Assembly (NCBI GenBank): GCA_024635885.1 | Contig: JAGXIA010000014.1 | Location: 1 to 9,593, forward strand | DNA: 9,593 bases | Direction: 5' to 3' | DNA from: Helicobacteraceae bacterium | Lineage (GTDB): Bacteria; Campylobacterota; Campylobacteria; Campylobacterales; Sulfurimonadaceae | Shown here: positions 1 to 5,965 of the stretch, piece after piece | Layout of the letters: each line of letters opens with the position of its first letter | How positions within the stretch are numbered: the first letter of the stretch is position 1 | Program-made: the position numbers and the translations under genes | Notes under the pieces: model-generated | Seen by the model: only the letters and a program-made list of their open reading frames with translations | What the model was told of the DNA's origin: nothing | Database searches by the model: none

Positions 1-493
1 CTATGGCGTCATCACCAATGACTTCATTACATACATGAACACATTTCTCACACATAATACATAAGGCTGGATCGTAATTAATCAATCCCCAATGTTCAAT
101 CGGACGGTGCTGTTCACGAGTACTGAAATTTTGTTGGCTTACACCAAATTCTAGTGTTTTATTTTGAAGGTCACACTCACCTGATTTATCACAAACACCA
201 CACTCTAGAGGATGGTTGACATCATAAAGTTTCATAATGTTCGTTCGTTCTTTCTCTAATTTCTGTGTATTAGTAGTTATCTCTAAACCCTCAGTTGGAG
301 GAGTATTACACGAAAGTACAAAGCCTTCCACTCCCTCAGCCTCTACCACACACATACGACACGAGGCACAGGGTGTAGTTTTTGCAATGTAACACATTGT
401 AGGTATATAGATATCATTTTTACGAGCTACTGTTAAGATAGTCTCGCCTTTTTTAGCTTCTACGGAGACACCATCAATTTTAAAATTAATCAT
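1..493 (-). CDS. nuoG: NuoG, complex I Fe-S subunit, N-terminal 164 codons (runs off left edge)
   Basis: This is the N-terminal part of the large Fe-S subunit of NADH-quinone oxidoreductase, which carries electrons from the input flavin towards NuoB in the cytoplasmic arm. The sequence shows a 2Fe-2S ferredoxin-like domain with Cys34, Cys45, Cys48 and Cys62 (N1b-type spacing), then His94, Cys98, Cys101 and Cys107 (the His-ligated N5 pattern), then a CxxCxxCxxxC group at Cys145, 148, 151 and 155 that starts the next 4Fe-4S site. The start is the ATG at 493, preceded by an AAGGGGG ribosome binding site; an overlapping ATG four bases upstream is in another frame and stops after two codons. The gene lies 10 nt after the flavoprotein stop, so the two are probably co-translated. 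SfrA of Geobacter is also NuoG-like, so an SfrA-type paralogue is possible, but the position in a nuo operon favours NuoG. The molybdopterin-like C-terminal region is outside the window. Confidence 0.88.
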   Translation of the reverse strand, partial: MINFKIDGVSVEAKKGETILTVARKNDIYIPTMCYIAKTTPCASCRMCVVEAEGVEGFVLSCNTPPTEGLEITTNTQKLEKERTNIMKLYDVNHPLECGVCDKSGECDLQNKTLEFGVSQQNFSTREQHRPIEHWGLINYDPALCIMCEKCVHVCNEVIGDDAI

Positions 494-503
494 CCATCCC
501 CCT

Positions 504-2498
504 TTAAGTTGCTATCATTGCAATATAATAACAACGCATACAACGGTCAGCTTCACTTAGAGCTTCTTCTTGAGTAAAGCCCAAATTGACTTCTTTATTG
601 TTAAATTTTCTAATATCAACATCAAGAACTTCACTCTGTTGACGAGGTAATCCTGGAAGCCAGCCTGTTACTTTCTCTTTTTTATCGTAAACACGTAGTT
701 TACGCAAGTGGTCTTCCATAATCTCATCATCAGACAAGCTAATTTCACCTGTTTGAAGGTATCTGCTTATAACAGAAGCTCCACGTTTAGCTTGACCAAC
801 TGCATTAACAATAGTCATTGGACCATATTCACAATCTCCAGAAGCAAAAATTCCCTTACGAGATGTCATATAATCTTTGCCGTTTGTTTTAACTGTTCCC
901 CAAGACGTCTTCTCAATCTCCCACTCTTCAGGTAAAAGTTTTAAATCAGCTGCTTGAGACACTGCTGGAATTAAAAAGTCAGTCTCAATAGTATAAGATT
1001 CACCCTCAATTTTAACAAGTTGAGCGCGACCACCCTCTGGGTCAGGAACTAATTCAAATTTATCAACCATAAGAGATTTTAATACATCATCTTCATCGTT
1101 CATTTTTGCTACAGCCGAGTGGAATAAAAATTCTACTCCCTCTTCGACAGCTTCATGATACTCTTCATAGGTAGTGTTATTTATAATTGTTTTCTCATCT
1201 CTACGATAAATCATATAAACTTTTTTTGCATTGGCTCTAATTGAACATCTTACAACATCCATGGAAGTAAATCCGCCACCAACACAAACAACAGTTTTAC
1301 CAGTTAAATCTACTGGCTCACCGATTCTGTATTTATCCCAAAGATTGATTTGATCTAGCATTTCAATAGCTGACCAATACCCTTTGATTTCAAATCTTTC
1401 ATTATCACAATAGACTTTCTTAGATATACGAGTACCGGTAGAAACCATAGTTGCATCATATTCTTTCTCAAATCTTCTCATATCATCTGCGTTAATCTTA
1501 GAGTTAACTATAAAGTTTACTCCCATATCTCTAACACATTCTATATCTTCGTTATATTTATCAATAGGCATTCTGTATTCAGGTACACCAACTGCAACTT
1601 CACCACCTAAAACAGGTAGTTCTTCATAAACATCAACTTCAACACCATCAGCTGCCAAATAATATGCTGTCGTAAGTCCTGCAGGACCTGCTCCAATTAC
1701 TGCAACTTTTTTACCTGTACTCGGTGCTTTTTCCATTGGATGGAAAAAATCTAATCCTTGATCTGTTTCCCAATCAGCGCCAAGACGTTTAAGTGCCATA
1801 ATAGCAATTGGTTCATCAAGGTTTGTTCTTCTACACGCATCCTCACATGGATGTGGACATACACGACCACAAGTATGAGCAAGTGGCATAGTTTGACGCG
1901 TTGCTTCAAGTGAATCATCGAATCTTAAATCTCTTACACCTTCTATGTATCCAGGAATATCAACATGTGCAGGACAAGCGTCAGTACAAGGTGCTGTTAT
2001 TTTTGCAATATATCCAATCTCATCATTATAGTGCTTTGATGGTTTTTGCTCATTAATACAAGCCATAAATTCATGCTCAAAATGCTTCATTAAATCTAAA
2101 ATAGGATTCGGAACTGTTTTTCCAATCTCACATTTTGAAGTAACTTGCATGCTGGCACCGATCTCTTTCAAGTGATCCAAATCAGCAACGCACCCTTCCC
2201 CACGAGCAATCTTGTCTAATTGATCATATAGAATTCTTCCACCCCAACGACCAGGTGCACATCTTCCACATGCTTCAGAATAGACTTGATATTGTGCTGC
2301 GTATTCCATTGCTAAACGGATTACATCTACATCAGCATTAAACAGTGACACGCCATCCCAACCAATAAAGGCTTTAGAATCACGATGGTCATCATATGTT
2401 GCTGGTAGGTTATAAGCTGATTCTTCCCACTCTTCTTCAGGTTTGCCAACATTGTTAATTAGCTCACCATTCCAAGTAGAAAAATAGACTTTACTCAC
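504..2498 (-). CDS. NuoF-replacement FAD/Fe-S NAD(P)H oxidoreductase, SfrB/GltD-like, 664 aa
   Basis: This probable soluble electron-input subunit sits where nuoF normally lies in the complex I operon. Residues about 40-150 resemble the end of NuoF, its 4Fe-4S domain, with Cys77, Cys80 and Cys123, but the third ligand position is Gly83. Residues about 165-245 are the GltD/dihydropyrimidine-dehydrogenase N-terminal Fe-S domain (Cys171, 175, 210, 214, 218, 222). Residues 265-292 form the FAD Rossmann fold (GAGPAG at 269-274). A second nucleotide site begins at GGG 407-409 and is followed by Arg432-Arg433, which suits the NADPH 2'-phosphate. The FAD-closing ASGD motif is at 552-555, and a CxxC lies near the C terminus (Cys653, Cys656). 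The NuoF FMN/NADH-binding part is absent. The order of domains matches SfrB of Geobacter, partner of a NuoG-like SfrA in an NADPH oxidase. A GTG start is used. Donor identity (NADPH or NADH) is inferred. Confidence 0.85.
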   Translation of the reverse strand: MSKVYFSTWNGELINNVGKPEEEWEESAYNLPATYDDHRDSKAFIGWDGVSLFNADVDVIRLAMEYAAQYQVYSEACGRCAPGRWGGRILYDQLDKIARGEGCVADLDHLKEIGASMQVTSKCEIGKTVPNPILDLMKHFEHEFMACINEQKPSKHYNDEIGYIAKITAPCTDACPAHVDIPGYIEGVRDLRFDDSLEATRQTMPLAHTCGRVCPHPCEDACRRTNLDEPIAIMALKRLGADWETDQGLDFFHPMEKAPSTGKKVAVIGAGPAGLTTAYYLAADGVEVDVYEELPVLGGEVAVGVPEYRMPIDKYNEDIECVRDMGVNFIVNSKINADDMRRFEKEYDATMVSTGTRISKKVYCDNERFEIKGYWSAIEMLDQINLWDKYRIGEPVDLTGKTVVCVGGGFTSMDVVRCSIRANAKKVYMIYRRDEKTIINNTTYEEYHEAVEEGVEFLFHSAVAKMNDEDDVLKSLMVDKFELVPDPEGGRAQLVKIEGESYTIETDFLIPAVSQAADLKLLPEEWEIEKTSWGTVKTNGKDYMTSRKGIFASGDCEYGPMTIVNAVGQAKRGASVISRYLQTGEISLSDDEIMEDHLRKLRVYDKKEKVTGWLPGLPRQQSEVLDVDIRKFNNKEVNLGFTQEEALSEADRCMRCYYIAMIAT

Positions 2499-2504
2499 AA
2501 TTCA

Positions 2505-2510
2505 ATCCTA
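2505..2510 (-). promoter_or_regulatory. Ribosome binding site fixing the GTG start of the flavoprotein
   Basis: The minus strand reads TAGGAT here, with the AGGA core ending 7 nt before a GTG codon at 2498-2496. An in-frame TGA lies two codons upstream of the GTG, so the reading frame cannot begin much earlier. GTG is therefore the best start for the 664-aa protein. Confidence 0.65.
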
Positions 2511-2513
2511 GCA

Positions 2514-2735
2514 TTATTTTTTAGCAACGACAGTCCAATCGACTTCGTTAAACTTTAAAGAGTTCATCAACTCATAACCACACTCTTTTACTAAATCTGC
2601 TGATTTTTGAATAGGTGTAAAATCACCTATTTCAAATAAAAATATTGCAACTTCACCAGCTTTATGAGAGCCTAAAATTTCTTTCATTCTTGGCTCAAAC
2701 CCATCTTTTAAATGTCTTAAATCATATCTTTTCAT
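2514..2735 (-). CDS. Small NuoE-like complex I accessory protein, 73 aa (HP1264/Cj1575c type)
   Basis: This short cytoplasmic protein lies between nuoD and the flavoprotein, in the slot of nuoE. It resembles the small proteins found at this position in Helicobacter (HP1264) and Campylobacter (Cj1575c), which are often annotated as NuoE by position. It is under half the length of true NuoE and has only one cysteine (Cys52), so it cannot carry the four-Cys 2Fe-2S cluster N1a. Visible features are a basic N terminus, a hydrophobic strand at about 29-35 and a conserved-looking tail rich in Trp, Val and Lys. There is no signal peptide or membrane segment. Its ATG overlaps the nuoD stop (TAATG), with a GGAGAGG ribosome binding site inside the nuoD end, so translation is probably coupled. 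A docking or flavin-binding role for the input flavoprotein is an inference. Confidence 0.75.
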   Translation of the reverse strand: MKRYDLRHLKDGFEPRMKEILGSHKAGEVAIFLFEIGDFTPIQKSADLVKECGYELMNSLKFNEVDWTVVAKK

Positions 2736-3976
2736 TAGCGGTCTACCTCTCCAAATACTATGTTTGTCGTTCCAATAATAGAAACAACATCCGGAATATA
2801 ATGACCTGGTAACAGGTCAGTTAAAATGCCTGTATGCCAGAACGACGGAGCACGAAGTTTTAGTCTATATGGATACGGTCCACCTTGAGAGTTAATAAAG
2901 AAACCAAGTTCACCTTTTGGTGATTCTGTTGCTACATAAACCTCACCAACCGGTGGTCTCATACCTTGTGTTACAAGAACAAAATGCTGCATCAAAGAGT
3001 AATTTTGAGTCATAATGTCTAATTTAGAAGCTGATATATATTTTGGAGCATGTGCCATTAACTCAGTTTGGTTATTTTTTACACACTCTTCATACATATC
3101 CATTGTTTGATAAAGAATCTTTGCAGACTCTCTCATCTCTTGCATATATAAACGGTAACGTGCAAAGTTATCGCCCTTATCTGAAAAAGGTACATTGAAC
3201 TCAACTTCATCATATAATTCATAAGGCTCTTCTTTACGAATATCCCACTGTACACCTGAAGCACGAAGCATCGGACCAGTACAACCCCAAGAAAGTGCCA
3301 TTTCAGTTGATATAGTACCAACTTCTTCCATTCTCATTAACCAAATACGGTTAGTGTCAAGAAGATCTTCATAATCTTTAATATTTTGAGGTAACTTATC
3401 TAAAAATGTTTTTAGCTGAGAAAGAAAGTTATCTTGAATATCTAAAGGAACACCACCAATACGAATTGCGGCATGTGTAAGTCTTGCGCCACAATACCCT
3501 TCAATAACATCCATCAAGTATTCTCTTTCACGGAATGCAAAAAGAAAAACTGTCATAGCGCCAATATCAAGTGCAGTTGTTGCTAACCAGAAAAGATGTG
3601 ACATAAGACGATTTATTTCTAAAAGCATCATACGAATAACTTTTGCACGACGAGGAACTTCTACGTCTATAAGCTTTTCAACAGCCAAGGCAAAACCATA
3701 ATTGTTTGAAGATGATGCAATATAATCCATACGGTCTGTTGTAGGCATGAATTCATTATAAATCATGTTTTCAGCCATTTTTTCCATACCGCGGTGAAGA
3801 TATCCGATATCAGGATGTGCTTTTACAATCTGCTCTTGCTGAAGGTGAAGCATTAAACGCAACTGTCCATGAGAAGATGGATGCTGAGGACCAAAGTTTA
3901 ATATAAGTTCATTATCATCTCTGTCAAAAGTAATATTTTCAAAAAACGGTGTTAATCTATTTGTTATTTGTGCCAT
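2735..3976 (-). CDS. nuoD: NuoD, complex I 49-kDa-type quinone-site subunit, 413 aa
   Basis: NuoD forms the quinone-reduction chamber together with NuoB at the junction of the peripheral and membrane arms. The protein is full length (about 410 aa is usual for unfused NuoD) and is separate from NuoC, unlike the NuoCD fusion of E. coli. The signature GPQHPSSHG lies at 29-37, with His36 matching the quinone-site histidine (His59 of the bovine protein). Other family blocks are PDIGYLHRGMEK at 55-66, the stretch around LLEINRLMSHLFW, the RLTHAAIRIGG block, MRPPVGEVY, ESPKGELG and the C-terminal FGEVDR. The tyrosine before the ALAVEKL block, normally part of the quinone site, is Phe95 here. The ATG at 3976 has an AGGGTGG ribosome binding site and starts 11 nt after the nuoC stop. 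The sequence is closest in feel to Helicobacter/Campylobacter NuoD. Confidence 0.97.
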   Translation of the reverse strand: MAQITNRLTPFFENITFDRDDNELILNFGPQHPSSHGQLRLMLHLQQEQIVKAHPDIGYLHRGMEKMAENMIYNEFMPTTDRMDYIASSSNNYGFALAVEKLIDVEVPRRAKVIRMMLLEINRLMSHLFWLATTALDIGAMTVFLFAFREREYLMDVIEGYCGARLTHAAIRIGGVPLDIQDNFLSQLKTFLDKLPQNIKDYEDLLDTNRIWLMRMEEVGTISTEMALSWGCTGPMLRASGVQWDIRKEEPYELYDEVEFNVPFSDKGDNFARYRLYMQEMRESAKILYQTMDMYEECVKNNQTELMAHAPKYISASKLDIMTQNYSLMQHFVLVTQGMRPPVGEVYVATESPKGELGFFINSQGGPYPYRLKLRAPSFWHTGILTDLLPGHYIPDVVSIIGTTNIVFGEVDR

Positions 3977-3987
3977 ATTTTACCACC

Positions 3988-4794
3988 CTATCTTTGTGGG
4001 TCATCAACAACTGTTGATGACTCTTTATCGAATTTTTTAATCAAAAATACACCACCATCTTCTTGGTAGCTCTGCTCAGTTTTAGGCTCATCACCTGTTA
4101 TTTTTGTACCTTTAGGTACTTCATATCCTAAACGGGCAAATCGCTCAGAATCATAACGGTCAACTTTTGCTGTATCGCGAAGTTCAGGCCCAATAATATC
4201 TCTTGCTTCTTTTCCGTAAATTTTATCTACTTCATACCATGCAGCAAACTCATCACCCTCTAGTGGGTAAGTTTTAAGAAGTGGATGTCCTTGCCAATCA
4301 TAAGGCATAAGAATTCTTTTCATAAACGGATGTCCATTTGCTTCAATACCGAACATATCAAACATCTCACGCTCAGACCAATCAGCACAGCGGAAAAGTT
4401 TTTCAACACTGTTTACTGCTTGGCCTTTATTGATTACCATTTTTATACGAATTCTTTTTCTTTTGTTCATGCTTAGCATTTGGTAAAAGATTTCAAAAGT
4501 ATTATTTTTAGCTAACCAATCAATTGCACTCATCTCTGAAAGTTGCGTATATTCCAGTTCATCTCTAGCAAGTTCAAGAACACCATAGTTGTCCTCTGCT
4601 TTGATATAAACTACCATTTGCCCAACTTGGATATAAGCCTCAGTTACTTCAAATTTAGCTCTTATTGCCGCTAAATCTGCTGCAAAAACTGCATCACTCT
4701 CAACTTCTTGTTTTGGCACTTGTGGAGCTACATAATATCTATCTGTATAGTACGGTTTAGCTTGTACATCGTCTTTTGGTGTATAGGCTCTCAT
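3988..4794 (-). CDS. nuoC: NuoC, complex I 30-kDa-type subunit, 268 aa
   Basis: NuoC is a structural subunit of the connecting module, packed against NuoD and NuoB. The diagnostic 30-kDa signature is at about 141-177 (EREMFDMFGI, then GHP, RILMPYDW and GHPLLKTYP). An N-terminal extension of about 35 residues precedes the core, and a charged tail of about 90 residues follows the signature (residues 178-268, rich in Asp, Glu and Lys), so the protein is longer than the roughly 200-aa minimal NuoC. I believe such tails are common in this phylum but cannot check it here. The ATG overlaps the nuoB stop by one base (TAATG), indicating translational coupling. No cofactor ligands are expected in this subunit. 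Confidence 0.96.
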   Translation of the reverse strand: MRAYTPKDDVQAKPYYTDRYYVAPQVPKQEVESDAVFAADLAAIRAKFEVTEAYIQVGQMVVYIKAEDNYGVLELARDELEYTQLSEMSAIDWLAKNNTFEIFYQMLSMNKRKRIRIKMVINKGQAVNSVEKLFRCADWSEREMFDMFGIEANGHPFMKRILMPYDWQGHPLLKTYPLEGDEFAAWYEVDKIYGKEARDIIGPELRDTAKVDRYDSERFARLGYEVPKGTKITGDEPKTEQSYQEDGGVFLIKKFDKESSTVVDDPQR

Positions 4795-5303
4795 TACATT
4801 AACCTTTTTGGTTTTTGCGCATTACCGGCTTTGTTAGCACGAATTTTCTTCTGTAATAACATAACTCCGTACTGAAGAGTTTCAGGACGTGGAGCACAAC
4901 CTGGAAGATATAAATCAACAGGAATAATTCTATCAACCCCTTGAACAGTTGCGTAAGTGTTAAACATACCACCTGTATTTGCACATGAACCCATTGAAAT
5001 AACCCATCTAGGTTCAGTCATCTGGTCATAAAGTCTTTTGATAAACTCAGCATGTTTTTTCGTAAGTGTTCCAGCTACAATCATAACATCTGCCTGACGA
5101 GGAGAAGCTCTAAAAATAGTTCCAAAACGGTCGAAGTCATATCTAGATGCACCTGAAGCCATCATTTCAATACCACAACAAGCAAGTCCATAAGTAAGGG
5201 CCCAAAGTGAATTTGAACGACCCCAATTTACGATTTTATCAATACTTGTTAATGCTACTGGTAAACCACCATCTTGAGTATAATTTATTTTATGCTGTGC
5301 CAT
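4794..5303 (-). CDS. nuoB: NuoB, complex I N2-cluster subunit, 169 aa
   Basis: NuoB carries cluster N2, the last 4Fe-4S centre, which passes electrons to quinone bound between NuoB and NuoD. All four ligands of the family are visible: the adjacent pair Cys42-Cys43 in GLACCGIEMM, Cys107 in SMGSC, and Cys136 in LPGCAPRPE. The length of 169 aa is normal. The ATG at 5303 lies 19 nt inside the end of nuoA, with an AAGGAG ribosome binding site 7 nt upstream that is itself part of the nuoA coding sequence. The gene ends in a TAATG junction with nuoC, so nuoA, nuoB and nuoC should be made in step. Confidence 0.98.
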   Translation of the reverse strand: MAQHKINYTQDGGLPVALTSIDKIVNWGRSNSLWALTYGLACCGIEMMASGASRYDFDRFGTIFRASPRQADVMIVAGTLTKKHAEFIKRLYDQMTEPRWVISMGSCANTGGMFNTYATVQGVDRIIPVDLYLPGCAPRPETLQYGVMLLQKKIRANKAGNAQKPKRLM

Positions 5304-5674
5304 TCAAGCGCTCCTTTTTTCCATGCATATACAAAACCAATTGTTAATAAGAGAATGAACATAATCATCTCTACGAAACCGAACCAGCCAAGAAGTTTAA
5401 AATCAACCGCCCATGGGAACATAAAAACGATTTCAACATCAAACAGTAAAAAAAGCAATGCAAATAAATAAAATTGTGGTGAAATTCTATTTGGTTGTTT
5501 TGTAACCTGTGGGCCACATTCATAAATTGAAAGCTTAATCTTCTCAGCATCTTTTGCAGCTAACGCACGACTCGCTAAACGGGCGATAATCGTCGTCCCT
5601 GTAAAAGCACCGAATGTTATAACGAAAAGTACAAATACCCCAAAATACGGGTTTGCTGTAGCAATATGCTCCAT
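5285..5674 (-). CDS. nuoA: NuoA, complex I membrane subunit, 129 aa
   Basis: NuoA is a small inner-membrane subunit with three transmembrane helices that helps close the quinone chamber. Hydrophobic helices are visible at about 10-32, 68-88 and 97-117. The family motifs are YECG at 51-54 in the long loop and FALLFLLFDVEIVFMFPW at 71-88, where Asp79 and Glu81 are the conserved acidic residues in the second helix. The length is normal. It is the first gene of the operon: the ATG at 5674 has an AAGGTAGG ribosome binding site and follows a sigma70-like promoter at 5713-5742. Its last 19 nt overlap nuoB. Confidence 0.97.
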   Translation of the reverse strand: MEHIATANPYFGVFVLFVITFGAFTGTTIIARLASRALAAKDAEKIKLSIYECGPQVTKQPNRISPQFYLFALLFLLFDVEIVFMFPWAVDFKLLGWFGFVEMIMFILLLTIGFVYAWKKGALEWHSIK

Positions 5675-5712
5675 ATAACCTACCTTTTTATTTTAAAACT
5701 ATACCCCTTGAA

Positions 5713-5742
5713 AATATAGCTTTATTGATAATTTGTTTTCAA
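5713..5742 (-). promoter_or_regulatory. Predicted sigma70-type promoter of the nuo operon
   Basis: Read on the minus strand there is a -35 box TTGAAA (5742-5737; 5 of 6 match to TTGACA), an 18-bp A/T-rich spacer and a -10 box TATATT (5718-5713; 5 of 6 match to TATAAT). Transcription would begin near 5706 and give a leader of about 31 nt before nuoA. It is the best-scoring pair I found in the 291-bp gap; a second, weaker -10-like TATAGT lies further upstream. Confidence 0.5.
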
Positions 5743-5905
5743 ATACTTTAAAACACTAAGTATTAATAGAAAAAACAGTTGCTTGCACTATAACAAATTG
5801 TGCTTTAAATAAAAGAATACAGGTATGGAAGTAAGGTTGAATGTCACTAATCGCAACACTTAATTTGGCTTATACAAAGCGGTGTGTAGATTTGTAATAG
5901 ACTGT

Positions 5906-5939
5906 GTATAAACTGAAGTTATATAACTACAGTTTATAC
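5906..5939. repeat. 34-bp near-perfect palindrome downstream of olsF
   Basis: Arms GTATAAACTG (5906-5915) and CAGTTTATAC (5930-5939) are exact reverse complements. Between them, after one A:A mismatch, lies a 12-bp perfect palindrome AGTTATATAACT (5917-5928), so the whole element is two-fold symmetric. It sits 26 bp after the olsF stop codon and about 165 bp upstream of the nuo -35 box. As RNA it would form a long A/U-rich hairpin, but no clear U-tract follows on the minus strand, so a standard intrinsic terminator is not well supported. It may be a weak bidirectional terminator, a hairpin that protects the transcript end, or a binding site for a dimeric regulator. Confidence 0.8.
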
Positions 5940-5965
5940 TATTATTCTATTTTATATTGACGGAT

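Noticed and set aside
708..935. Plus-strand open frame of 75 codons inside the flavoprotein gene
   Set aside because: It lies fully within a well-supported gene on the other strand, has no family resemblance and shows the residue mix of an antisense shadow. The other plus-strand frames at 4285, 5274, 6202, 7094 and 8985 were dropped for the same reason.
504..2498. Glutamate synthase small subunit (GltD) as the sole identity of the flavoprotein
   Set aside because: The N-terminal NuoF-type Fe-S segment, the nuo operon setting and the lack of a neighbouring gltB make a glutamate synthase role unlikely, although the central and C-terminal domains are of that family.
5726..5744. TTGAT...TCAA-like half sites near the nuo promoter, considered as an FNR/CRP-type operator
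   Set aside because: The spacing between half sites does not fit the family consensus and part of the match is simply the -35 box and a short A/T inverted repeat.
5841..5897. Tiny plus-strand frame of 18 codons in the olsF-nuoA gap, with an AAGG just upstream
   Set aside because: It is very short, the ribosome-site spacing is poor, there is no promoter-like sequence and no resemblance to a known leader or toxin peptide.
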